Positions 5,319 through 15,300 of a stretch of 30,343 nt of DNA are shown in pieces. The notes below the pieces were generated by a model that was not told the DNA's origin, did not search any database, and saw nothing but the letters and a program-made list of their open reading frames with translations. Position 1 is the first letter of the stretch, and each line of letters opens with the position of its first letter. Source of the DNA: Oscillospiraceae bacterium (lineage in GTDB: Bacteria > Bacillota > Clostridia > Oscillospirales > CAG-272); contig SVRB01000005.1 of assembly GCA_015065045.1 (NCBI GenBank), positions 1-30,343 of the forward strand. The letters are read 5' to 3'. The position numbers and the translations under genes are program-made.

Positions 5319-8276
5319 ATGAAAAAATCCATATTCAAGAGAATATTATGTGGATTTCTGACAGTACTTATGCTTGGCGGTACGTCTGCAACAAGCGTGC
5401 TTGCGGCAACAGGTACTGATGCTTCGGGTAACACCGAGGACACCACAACGTCTTTGGAAGAAATCAGAGAGTTGCTTGACACTCCTGCTTACAAGGACTA
5501 CTATGCATCTTTGGGCAATGTAAAGAAAGGGCCTAAGGAATTTACAGTAAATTTGGCTGATGCTTACGTTAGCGCAGAAGACGGCGCTGAGGGTAACGTT
5601 CAGATCAAGGATGAAGAAAGCACGAAGACTGAGTACGAATATAAGGGCTCATCTAAGTCTATCTATCTTCCTGAGATCGGAAAAGTAACGTTTAAGATAG
5701 ACGTACCCGCGGACGGTCTTTACGCTATCGACATTGAATATTATTCAGTGCTCGCTAAGGCTACATCGATCGAGCGTATGCTTTATGTTGACGGCAAGAT
5801 CCCGTTCTCTGAATCGAGATACGTTACTATGCCTAAGACTTGGATCGACGTGCTTAACGAAGACGGCGAATATGTTAAGGACCTTGCAGGAAACGATATT
5901 CGTCCTCAGAAGCAGCAGGTTCCCGCATGGAACACATATACGTTCTCTGACTCGACAGGCTTCGTTGTTGATCCTTTGCAGGTTTACTTGACAAAGGGTG
6001 AGCATACAATAACACTCGAGGCTGTAAGAGAGCCCGTTGTTCTTACAACTATGAAGTTCTATCCCAGCAACAAGCTTCCTACATATTCAGAAGTTCTTGC
6101 TGATTACAACAAGAAGGGATATAAGCCCGTAAGCAGCGAAGCAAACCTCAGAGTTGAAGCTGAAAGCGTTGACTTCGTTTCTGAACAGACAATTTATCCT
6201 TTGAATGATAGAACATCATCAATTACATATCCCCAGGATCCTTCCAAAACAAAACTTAACACACTCGGCAGCGATAAGTGGAAAACAGCAGGACAGTGGA
6301 TAAAATATAACGTTACGGTTTCCGAAACAGGCCTTTATGAGCTCGCTATGAGATTTAAGCAGTCAGAGCTCGAAGGTATGTACGTTTCACGCCGTATATA
6401 TATAAATGGAGAGATTCCGTTCGCGGAAGCAAGTTATCTCGAGTTCCTTTACAGTGATGCATGGCAGCACGAGGTGCTTTCAACAGAAGACGGAACTCCT
6501 TACCAGTTCTACTTTGAAGCAGGCAAAACATACGAAATCAAGTTTGAGGTTGTTCTCGGATCACTCAGCGAAGTGCTCGACCGTGTAAACAATGTTCTTA
6601 CACTTATGAACAACTCATACCTTAAGATATTGATGATCACAGGTTCAGAACCCGACCCGTACCGTGACTACAGCTTTGGTCGACTCGTTCCCGATGCGAT
6701 CGAAAACCTCGCATTCTCCGCTCAGGAGCTTAAGGCTGTTGCTAAGGAGCTTGAGGAGATCACAGGTAAGACAGGTTCACACGTTGCAACTCTTAACAAG
6801 ATTATCGTTCTTCTCGAAAGAATGGTAAGTAAGGAAGATCAGGTTGCTAAGAACCTTGAAACACTTAAATCTTATATCGGTACACTCGGTACTTGGTTGC
6901 TCGACTCAAGATCACAGCCCCTTGAATTAGACTACTTCACACTTCAGGCTCCCGGAACAAAGCTTCCTAAGGCTAACTCTAATTTCTTCCAGTCATTGTG
7001 GTTTGAAATTAAAGCATTCATTCTCAGCTTCTTCGTTGACTACTCAACAATGGGTGCAACAATAGAAATTGACAGTGAAAAGAAGATTGACGTATGGACA
7101 ACAATCGGTCGTGAAAAGTCAAAGATTTTGCGTCAGCTTATCGACAGTGGCTTTATGCGTGAGTACAACATCGGCGTTGAACTCAAGCTCGTATCCGGTG
7201 GTATTCTTCAGTCAACACTTGCAGGAATCGGTCCCGATATCGCATTCCTTCCTTCATCTGACTGCGTAAACTACGCTATCCGTGATGCCGTTCTTCCTTT
7301 GAACGATATGGACACGTTCGATGAAGTTATAACAAGATTCCCTCAGGCAGCAGTTGATCCGCTTACACTTTACGGAACAACATACGCTTTGCCTAACACA
7401 ATGACATTCCATATGATGTTCTACAGAATGGACATTCTCGCTGACCTCGGACTTCAGGTTCCTAAGACATGGGATGACTTAAAGAACATTATTCCTATAC
7501 TTCAGACAAACAATATGACACTCGGCTTCCCCTCAAAGACAGCAGGTACAAAATTGTTTGTATATCAGATGGGCGGAGAGCTTTATAAGAATGACGGTAA
7601 GGAAATCAACCTTGACTCTAACGTAGCGCTTTCAGCGTTTACAGAGCTCACAGACTTGTTCCAGAGCTACCGTTTCCCGCTTACATATGACGCAGCTAAC
7701 CGTTTCAGAACAGGTGAAATGCCTATTCTTATAGCAGATTACATTACGCTTTACAACCAGCTTACAGTATTTGCTCCCGAAATTGACGGTTTGTGGGAAT
7801 TCGTTGAACTTCCCGGTTTTGCTGATGAAAACGGAAAAATTAACAATTCTTCTGTTGTAACTGTTGAAGGTGTCTGCCTTATGAAGGATGCTGAAGACAG
7901 AAAAGAAGAAGCATGGAGATTCCTTGACTGGTTCACAAGCGGAAAAGTTCAGGCTGACTATTCAAACGAACTCGTTGCAGTTGTTGGTCCTTCTTCCAAG
8001 AACGCTACAGCGAACGTTGAAGCTCTTGAAATGCTTCCTTGGTCATCACGTGAATACAACAATCTTATGAAACAGTTTAATAATACCGTTGGTATTACAG
8101 AATATCCCGGTGGTTACATTATAACACGTTACGTTGACTTCGCATTTTTGGATGTATACAATGACAGTGCGAATGCTACTGAAGCGATGCTTGACTATAT
8201 AGTGGATATAAATAAAGAAATTACAAGAAAACGTAAAGAGTTTGGATTTGAACTTGCGGAAGGCGCAATTAGCTAA
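5319..8276 (+). CDS. Secreted extracellular solute-binding protein (family 1) with N-terminal carbohydrate-binding-like domains
   Basis: The 985-aa product is about twice the usual length of a sugar ABC binding protein. A Sec signal peptide ends near VLAA (about residue 30). Two beta-sandwich, CBM6/35-like domains follow (about 55-265 and 275-450), each with the tell-tale Y(V/I)(D/N)GxIPF(S/A)E. A helical linker spans about 470-560. The C-terminal family-1 binding domain (about 595-960) contains GIGPDIAFLPSS, YALPNTMTFHMMFYRMDIL and VPKTWDDLKNI. It should capture an oligosaccharide for the adjacent permeases. No lipobox cysteine or wall anchor is visible, which is odd for a Gram-positive binding protein. 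I start at 5319 (GGGAGG upstream) rather than the ATG at 5304, which overlaps that site. Confidence 0.88.
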   Translation: MKKSIFKRILCGFLTVLMLGGTSATSVLAATGTDASGNTEDTTTSLEEIRELLDTPAYKDYYASLGNVKKGPKEFTVNLADAYVSAEDGAEGNVQIKDEESTKTEYEYKGSSKSIYLPEIGKVTFKIDVPADGLYAIDIEYYSVLAKATSIERMLYVDGKIPFSESRYVTMPKTWIDVLNEDGEYVKDLAGNDIRPQKQQVPAWNTYTFSDSTGFVVDPLQVYLTKGEHTITLEAVREPVVLTTMKFYPSNKLPTYSEVLADYNKKGYKPVSSEANLRVEAESVDFVSEQTIYPLNDRTSSITYPQDPSKTKLNTLGSDKWKTAGQWIKYNVTVSETGLYELAMRFKQSELEGMYVSRRIYINGEIPFAEASYLEFLYSDAWQHEVLSTEDGTPYQFYFEAGKTYEIKFEVVLGSLSEVLDRVNNVLTLMNNSYLKILMITGSEPDPYRDYSFGRLVPDAIENLAFSAQELKAVAKELEEITGKTGSHVATLNKIIVLLERMVSKEDQVAKNLETLKSYIGTLGTWLLDSRSQPLELDYFTLQAPGTKLPKANSNFFQSLWFEIKAFILSFFVDYSTMGATIEIDSEKKIDVWTTIGREKSKILRQLIDSGFMREYNIGVELKLVSGGILQSTLAGIGPDIAFLPSSDCVNYAIRDAVLPLNDMDTFDEVITRFPQAAVDPLTLYGTTYALPNTMTFHMMFYRMDILADLGLQVPKTWDDLKNIIPILQTNNMTLGFPSKTAGTKLFVYQMGGELYKNDGKEINLDSNVALSAFTELTDLFQSYRFPLTYDAANRFRTGEMPILIADYITLYNQLTVFAPEIDGLWEFVELPGFADENGKINNSSVVTVEGVCLMKDAEDRKEEAWRFLDWFTSGKVQADYSNELVAVVGPSSKNATANVEALEMLPWSSREYNNLMKQFNNTVGITEYPGGYIITRYVDFAFLDVYNDSANATEAMLDYIVDINKEITRKRKEFGFELAEGAIS

Positions 8277-8288
8277 GATTTCAAACAG

Positions 8289-8320
8289 CCGAGAGGGCGA
8301 AAAATTATCGCCCTCCTCGG
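8289..8320 (+). other. Intercistronic stem-loop after the binding-protein gene
   Basis: CCGAG-AGGGCGA pairs with TCGCCCT-C-CTCGG around a 7-base AT loop, a 12-bp stem with one bulge. No U-run follows, so it is not a typical terminator. The position, between a highly expressed binding protein and its permeases, is where mRNA-stabilising or processing hairpins are known to raise binding protein over permease (as in malE-malF). Confidence 0.65.
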
Positions 8321-8378
8321 AAAAAATATCATTATATATATAACATCTATACATTCTAAAAAAAGGAGTTGATTATAC

Positions 8379-9326
8379 ATGTCCGCAAAGACTGCAGTAA
8401 AAAAAGCGACAACGCGTTCGGAAATGACAAAAGCGCAGTGGACATGGAAGGAGATAAAACGTAATAAAACGGCATATCTTATGATAGCACCGTTCGTATC
8501 ACTCTTCTTCATATTCACTATATTTCCGGTAGTATTGTCTATCGTATTGAGCTTTACAGACTTCAATATGCTTCAGACACCTAACTTTGTATTCATGGAC
8601 AACTATATAAACCTTTTCCTTGACGACGATATATTTATCGAAGCAATAAAGAATACGTTTATATTTGCTGCCATTGTTGGACCTGGTTCATATTTGCTTT
8701 CATTTATATGCGCTTGGTTCATTAACGAGCTTCCCCCCAAGCTCAGAGCGATCGTAACATTGATCTTCTATTCACCCTCTATTTCGGGTGGTGCATATCT
8801 CATGTGGAAGATAGTATTTTCCAGTGACTCTTATGGATATGCAAACTCAATTTTGATTGATTTAGGCTTTATTTCAATGCCTATCCAGTGGTTTGAAGAC
8901 GCAGCATACGTAATGCCTCTTTGTATCGTAGTTGCACTTTGGACATCACTCGGTACTTCGTTCCTTTCATTTATCGCCGGTTTCCAGGGCGTTGACCATT
9001 CGCTTTACGAAGCGGGCGCGGTTGACGGTATCAAGAACCGTTGGCAGGAACTTTGGTACATTACTCTCCCGACAATGAAACCTCAGTTGATGTTCGGTGC
9101 GGTAATGTCAATTACACAGGCATTCGGTTTCGGTGCCGTAGTTACACAGCTTGCAGGTTTCCCGTCAGTTGACTATGCGGCGCATACAATCATGCACCAC
9201 TTGGATGACTACGGAACGACACGTTGGGAAGTTGGTTATGCTTCTGCAATTGCTACTGTGCTGTTTGTTATAATGTACGGAGCTAACGCGTTGGTTAAGA
9301 AGCTCTTGGCGAAGGTAGGTAACTGA
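8379..9326 (+). CDS. Sugar ABC transporter permease, MalF/UgpA type (pair 1)
   Basis: The 315-aa inner-membrane protein has six hydrophobic segments beginning at about residue 35 (YLMIAPFVSLFFIFTIFPVV). The cytoplasmic EAA loop, YEAGAVDGIKNRWQELWYIT followed by LP (about residues 210-231), is the docking site for the ATPase subunit. It matches the CUT1 carbohydrate family. AAAGGAG about 11 bases upstream gives the start. It would pair with the next gene product, whose start lies 1 base after this stop. No ATPase gene is in the operon, so the complex probably uses a shared MsmX-like ATPase encoded elsewhere. Confidence 0.92.
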   Translation: MSAKTAVKKATTRSEMTKAQWTWKEIKRNKTAYLMIAPFVSLFFIFTIFPVVLSIVLSFTDFNMLQTPNFVFMDNYINLFLDDDIFIEAIKNTFIFAAIVGPGSYLLSFICAWFINELPPKLRAIVTLIFYSPSISGGAYLMWKIVFSSDSYGYANSILIDLGFISMPIQWFEDAAYVMPLCIVVALWTSLGTSFLSFIAGFQGVDHSLYEAGAVDGIKNRWQELWYITLPTMKPQLMFGAVMSITQAFGFGAVVTQLAGFPSVDYAAHTIMHHLDDYGTTRWEVGYASAIATVLFVIMYGANALVKKLLAKVGN

Positions 9327-9327
9327 T

Positions 9328-10203
9328 ATGGCTAAGAAATTAAGAACAAGAAAACATAGAGTAGTGCTTAACCGTTCATATGGTGGTGACTTTGGAGTAA
9401 CATTGTTCCTCGTGTTGATGGGTTCATTCCTCTTCATCCCTATGTACTACACGGTTGTTCAGTCACTTAAGCCTCTTGATGAGCTTTGGATGTTCCCCCC
9501 TCGTTTCTACGTAATCAGTCCTACGTTCAACAACTTTAAAGACTTGGTTACATTGATGAGCGAATCATGGGTTCCGTTCTCAAGATACATATTTAATACA
9601 GTATTTATTTCAGTAACAGGTACATTCGGTAACTTGATCCTTTCTTCAATGTGTGCTTACGCGTTGGCGAAGATTAAGTTCCCCGGTAGAAAGACAATAT
9701 TCGCGGTAATCGTTGCATCCTTGATGTTCCATACCACAGTTGCTGCAGTTGCAAACTTTATTACACTCAGCGCATTCGGTTGGATGGATACATATTTTGC
9801 AAGAATTATCCCCGCATGGTGTACTTCACTCGGACTTTACCTTATGAAGCAGTTTATGGAAACAAACGTAAACAATGCAGTTCTTGAATCAGCACGTATC
9901 GACGGTGCTACAGAATGGAAGACGTTCTGGGTAATCGCGATGCCTATGGTTAAGCCCGCTTGGCTCACACTTATCGTGTACAGCTTTAAGGACCTCTGGA
10001 ACTCAGGTGCTTCTATTTACATTCAGAGTGAACAGCTCAAGTCATTTAACTACGCAGTAAGCCAGATCGTATCCGACGGTATTTCACGTCAGGGCGCATC
10101 GGCTGCAGCGACCGTAATCAGTATGATGGTTCCGATTCTCGTATTCGTTGTTACACAGAGTAACATTATCGAAACGATGGGTTCATCAGGTATGAAAGAC
10201 TAA
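9328..10203 (+). CDS. Sugar ABC transporter permease, MalG/UgpE type (pair 1)
   Basis: The 291-aa polytopic membrane protein is the second half of the first permease heterodimer. An N-terminal helix (LFLVLMGSFLFIPMYYTVV) is followed by the characteristic periplasm-side segment and the EAA loop LESARIDGATEWKTFWVIAM-P (about residues 188-208). Length and order fit CUT1 MalG-like subunits. Translation is coupled to the previous gene; its AGGTAGG site lies inside the end of that gene. The final residues (MGSSGMKD) match the usual C-terminus of such subunits, which touches the ATPase. Confidence 0.92.
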   Translation: MAKKLRTRKHRVVLNRSYGGDFGVTLFLVLMGSFLFIPMYYTVVQSLKPLDELWMFPPRFYVISPTFNNFKDLVTLMSESWVPFSRYIFNTVFISVTGTFGNLILSSMCAYALAKIKFPGRKTIFAVIVASLMFHTTVAAVANFITLSAFGWMDTYFARIIPAWCTSLGLYLMKQFMETNVNNAVLESARIDGATEWKTFWVIAMPMVKPAWLTLIVYSFKDLWNSGASIYIQSEQLKSFNYAVSQIVSDGISRQGASAAATVISMMVPILVFVVTQSNIIETMGSSGMKD

Positions 10204-10223
10204 AGAAAGGGACAGGATTTAAT

Positions 10224-12359
10224 ATGAAAAAGAAGATTATTAGAATAGCTGCCCTTGCTTTCTGTCTGGTGATGGCTCTTGGGGTAGTACCCGCATCAGC
10301 TGCATCATCCTACGGAACATATACATATTCACAGGACGGCTGGGGTGTTGCATCTCCCGATGCTTACACGCCTGAAAGAATTATCGACAGTAACGTAATC
10401 GGTCTTAAAGATAAGCTCAAGAGTCCTACCGACCTTGAAACAGACAAAGACGGTAACGTATATATTGCCGATGCAGGTAACAACAGAATAGTTGTTCTTG
10501 ATAAATATTATAACCTTAAGTTTATAGTATCTGAGTTCGTAAACAGCAATGGTATTCCGGACTCTCTCAGAAATCCTAATGGTGTGTTTATTGCAAACGA
10601 CAGATTGTACGTTGCAGACACAGATAACAAGAGAATAGTAATATTCAGCCAGGCAACAGGCGAATATGAAAGAATAGTAGAAGAGCCTCAGGCAGACGTA
10701 TTCCCTGCAGACTCAATATACAGACCCGTTGCACTTGCAGTTGACTCTGCAGGTACAATGTTCGTAATTTCATCCAGTACATACATGGGTGTAATTGCAC
10801 TTAACTCAGATGGTTCCTTCCAGTGCTTCGTAGGTGCTCAGAAGGTTGCTATCAGCGCATGGGATAAACTCTGGAGATACTTCCAGACAGAAGAAATGCG
10901 TAACAGATCAGAACAGTTCATAAGCGTTGAGTTTAACAATATCACGATAGACTCACACGGCTTTGCGTACGTTACAACATCTGCTATCGAAGATAAGAAT
11001 CAGCAGTCGGCAACTATGAATAACTCTGCAGAGTTCTCACCTGTTAAGAAGCTCAATATTGCCGGTGACGATATTATGAAACGTACAGGTTTCTTCGGTT
11101 TCGGTGAAGTTCTTGTATTTGATAAGGGTAGTATGCCCAACGTACCTACAGGCGCTTCCGTAATCGTTGACATAGCTATCGGTCCTGAAAATACATGGTC
11201 AATTATCGACGAAGCTCGTTCAAAGGTTTATACATACGATGAGTACGGTAACCTTTTGTACATCTTCGGCGACAAGGGTACACAGCTTGGTAATATCGGA
11301 TCTGCATCCGCTATTACATATCAGGAAGATAAGCTCTTGATACTCGATAAGAGTATGAATACATTTACCGTATTCAACAGAACAGCATATGGTAACACTC
11401 TTATTCAGGCTCTCAAGAACCAGAATGACCGTAAGTATGATGCGGCTAAGGAAGACTGGGAGAGAATTCTCCAGAGCAACAATAACTTTGACGCAGCTTA
11501 CATCGGAATCGGTAAGGCTCTTTACCGTGATAACGACTGGGAAGGCGCAATGAAATACTTCAAGAGTGCTTACGAAGTAGAAAACTACTCAAAGGCATTC
11601 AAGGAATACCGTAAGGTATGGATCAGTAAATTTATTTACCTTATTCCGATAGTTGTAATAGCTGTATGTGTAGGCGCAACTAAGTTCTTTGCATATGCCG
11701 CTAAGGTAAATAAGGAAGTTGCAGTATCGGGCAAGAAGAGAACGTTCTGGCAAGAGATACTGTACGCAAACCACTTGATATTCCATCCGTTTGACGGTTT
11801 CTGGGATTTGAAGCATGAAAAGCGCGGATCTATGAGAGGCGCACTCTTCTATGTGGTATTTGCAATCGTTACGTTTACATATCAGTCAGCAGGTTCCTCA
11901 TATGTGTTTAACCCCAAGGGAGCATATCCGAGCATTTTGACACAGATCATTTCGGTAGTAGTACCGCTTATGCTCTGGGTAGTCGCAAACTGGTGCCTTA
12001 CAACCTTGTTTGAAGGTGAAGGTACATTGAAGGATGTATTTATTGCATCATCTTACGCATTGGCACCCTTGCCCTTGCTTATAATCCCCGCAACTATTTG
12101 CACAAACTTCCTCACATCAACTGAGGCTGCAATTGTAACATTGCTTAATGCTTTTGCATTTGTATGGGTAGGATTACTCATATTTACCGGTACAATGGTA
12201 ACACACGATTACTCACTCGGTAAGAACATACTTACAACTGTGGGAATAATTATTGGTATGGCATTCATTATGTTCCTTGCATTGTTGTTTACAACGTTGC
12301 TTACAAACGTAATAGGCTTTATCACAGCAATAGTAACTGAAGTAACTCTGAGAATGTAG
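10224..12359 (+). CDS. NHL beta-propeller, TPR and Yip1-domain membrane protein
   Basis: The 711-aa product joins modules rarely seen together. A Sec signal peptide (about 1-27, ending ASAAS) is followed by an extracellular propeller of NHL-type repeats. Clear units are DGNVYIADAGNNRIVVLD and NDRLYVADTDNKRIVIF; the propeller spans about 60-390. A TPR-like helical pair follows (about 400-462, DAAYIGIGKALYRDNDWEGA). Then come one TM helix (about 470-490) and a Yip1-like multi-TM domain (about 510-705) starting with a FHPFDGFWDLKHEKRGS motif. It may hold or sense substrate at the outer face next to the permeases. As far as I recall it accompanies DUF5696 genes in other Firmicutes. The start follows AAAGGGACAGG. 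Confidence 0.8.
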   Translation: MKKKIIRIAALAFCLVMALGVVPASAASSYGTYTYSQDGWGVASPDAYTPERIIDSNVIGLKDKLKSPTDLETDKDGNVYIADAGNNRIVVLDKYYNLKFIVSEFVNSNGIPDSLRNPNGVFIANDRLYVADTDNKRIVIFSQATGEYERIVEEPQADVFPADSIYRPVALAVDSAGTMFVISSSTYMGVIALNSDGSFQCFVGAQKVAISAWDKLWRYFQTEEMRNRSEQFISVEFNNITIDSHGFAYVTTSAIEDKNQQSATMNNSAEFSPVKKLNIAGDDIMKRTGFFGFGEVLVFDKGSMPNVPTGASVIVDIAIGPENTWSIIDEARSKVYTYDEYGNLLYIFGDKGTQLGNIGSASAITYQEDKLLILDKSMNTFTVFNRTAYGNTLIQALKNQNDRKYDAAKEDWERILQSNNNFDAAYIGIGKALYRDNDWEGAMKYFKSAYEVENYSKAFKEYRKVWISKFIYLIPIVVIAVCVGATKFFAYAAKVNKEVAVSGKKRTFWQEILYANHLIFHPFDGFWDLKHEKRGSMRGALFYVVFAIVTFTYQSAGSSYVFNPKGAYPSILTQIISVVVPLMLWVVANWCLTTLFEGEGTLKDVFIASSYALAPLPLLIIPATICTNFLTSTEAAIVTLLNAFAFVWVGLLIFTGTMVTHDYSLGKNILTTVGIIIGMAFIMFLALLFTTLLTNVIGFITAIVTEVTLRM

Positions 12360-12381
12360 TGGAGAAAGGAGAGAATATATA

Positions 12382-15300
12382 ATGAAGAAAATTAGATTTA
12401 TTTCTGCAATTATGTCGATCGTAATGATTATCGGCGTACTTGCAAACTTGACTGTTCTCCCTGTTTTCGCTGCAGAAAACGAAGAGGACGTTGTAAAGGA
12501 TGAAGATTTCTACAAGGCTGAATACCTTGACAAACAGTTTGAATCTGCCGAAACAAAGGTAGAAACAATGAAGGCTAAGCTTGAAAATGACAAGTATATT
12601 TTCTACTTGGAAGAAACTTCAGGCGAATGGGCATTGTATAATAAGGCTACAAAGCAGTATCTCTTCTCTAACCCTTACAACACAACATCAGGCACAACTG
12701 ATGAAAAATCAAAGATGAACCTCTTGTCGCAGGTAATTGTACAGTACAGCGGCGGCGGTACAGACCAGATTTCAACATACACAAGCTTTGAAGATTGCGT
12801 AATGCGTAATCAGCTTAAGATTAAGAACCTCAAGAACGGTATTCGTGTAGAATACACGATTGGTAACGAAGAAACTCGTAAGCTCCTTCCGATGCAGATC
12901 GAAAAGGAACGTTTCGAGACACAGATTTTGCCCTACCTTCCTGATAACAAGGCTGCAAGTCAGTACGAAGTAATGTACTCTCTCTTGACTCTCAAGGGCC
13001 GTTCAGAAAAGGATAAGGCGAGTCTTCTCGTAAAATATCCCGCGCTTGAAAAGTATGATATTTACGTTTATGCAACTGACGCTAAGGAAAACGAAAAGCT
13101 TAAGCACGAGGCATTGGTAAAGAACTACTGTCCTCACTACTCATTCGAAGAACTTGAATATGACCATAACTTGGTTGGATACGTATCCAAAGAGCAGGCA
13201 CCTGCAGTATTTAAGTTTGCTATCGAATACAGACTCGATAACAACGGCGTTGACGTTCGTCTCGGCGCAAACGGTATCCGTTTCGACGAATCCGTATACA
13301 CACTCGAAAATCTCCAGATACTTCCGTATGCAGGCGCAGGCATGGCAGATCAGGATGGATATATGTTCATTCCTGACGGAAGTGGTGCTATAATTGAATT
13401 TGATGACGTATATAAGCAGCAGGTTACTATAACAGGTAAGCTCTATGGTCAGGACTATGCTTTCCATGAAGTAACAGGTTCAACACAGAAGCCTATGAGA
13501 CTTCCTGTATACGGCGTTGTTCAGACATCTAAGAGAACAGAACTTAAAGAAGAAAACGGTTTGTGGGTTACTTATGAATATCCCGTAAGCTCAGGCTTCG
13601 TTGCAATTGTAGAAGAAGGCGAAGCATTCTCTACAATTACTGCAACAACCGGTGGATCACTTCATAACTTCAATACTGTATATACATCATTTAACCCCCG
13701 TCCTTCAGACGAATATAAGCTTTCTGATGCGGTTGCATCTGCAGGCGATGCTTCGTTTACAGTTCACTCTGACAGAAAGTATATCGGTAACTACAGAATC
13801 AAGTTCGTAATGCTTGAAGACCCGATTTACGCAAGCGAAGCTGCAAAAGAAAATACTAAATATGAAGCTTATGAAGCAACATACGTTGGTATGGCAAAAG
13901 CATATAGAGATCACCTCTATGAAACAAAACAGCTTACACTCCTTACTGATAAAGATGTAGAAAAGAACATTCCTCTTTACATCGAAACATTCGGTACAAT
14001 TGATACATTGGAGAAGTTCCTCAGCTTCCCGATTACAGTTGAAACACCCCTTACAACTTTTGATAACCTCAAGACTATTTATACAAACCTTAACGAAAAG
14101 GGTGGAATTGATAACATCAATTTCAAGCTTACAGGTTTTGCAAACGGTGGTATGACGTCAACAGTTCCTTCACAGGTAGACATTCAGGATAAGGTTGGCG
14201 GAAACAAGGGCTTTAAGGAATTCCTCAGCTATGCTGAAGAAAATGATATCGGCGTATATCCCGATTTCGACTTCGTATACCTTAACGGAACAGACTGGTT
14301 CGATGGCTTCGGTTACAGATCTGATGCTGTAAGAACTATGGATGACCGTTATACACAGAAGAGAGTATACGACCCTGTATTCCAGACACTCCTTGATGCA
14401 AATACACCCGTTATTTCAGTATCAGCATTCACTGATTTCTACAAGGGCTTCAAGAAGGACTTTGTAAATCTTGGCGGAACAAGTATTTCGGTTTCTACAA
14501 TCGGTTCTGACCTCAACTCAGACTTTAACGAAGACGATCCGTACAACCGCGAAGACTCCAAGGATGAAACAGTAAGATTCCTTGAAACTCTTAATACAGA
14601 CTACTCAAGCGTAATGAGTGATGCAGGTAACGCATACGTATTTAAGTATGTAGACCACTTGCTCAACGTTACAATCGACAGTAGCCGTTACGTATCATCA
14701 GGTCAGGCAACATTTACAAGCCATACAATTCCGTTTGTAGGTATGGTTCTCCACGGTTCGATCGAATTTGCAGGAACACCTATGAACAATGCCGGTGATA
14801 TAGCATACGAAGTTCTCAGAAGCATCGAAAACGGTGCAAACCCCTACTTTATGGTTTCATATCAGAACCTTGAAAAGCTCAAGGACAACGAATTGTATGC
14901 AGAATACTATTCAGTAAGATATGACGTATGGGAAGAAGACCTTATTAAGTACTACAAGATCCTCAATGAAGCATTGAAGGATGTACAGACATCTACAATC
15001 GTTGACCACGAATTCATCCAGGGCGTTCGTGTTCCTACAGAACAGGAAGCAGCAGATGATAAGTTAGCAATTGAAAACGCTGAAGCAGAAAATGCGATCA
15101 ATAAGACAAAGCAGGAAGAAAAAGCAAGAAGAGCTGCTATTCTTAAGGCTAAGATCGAAGCTTATGCAAGTGGACTCCCGATCGTAAATCCCTCAAAGGA
15201 TGCACCTTCACAGTCTACAGGCACTGCAACAGATACAGAAACATTGGATGTAACAACAAAATACTTGACTCAGAAGGGCAGTATCGTAAAGGTTACATAT

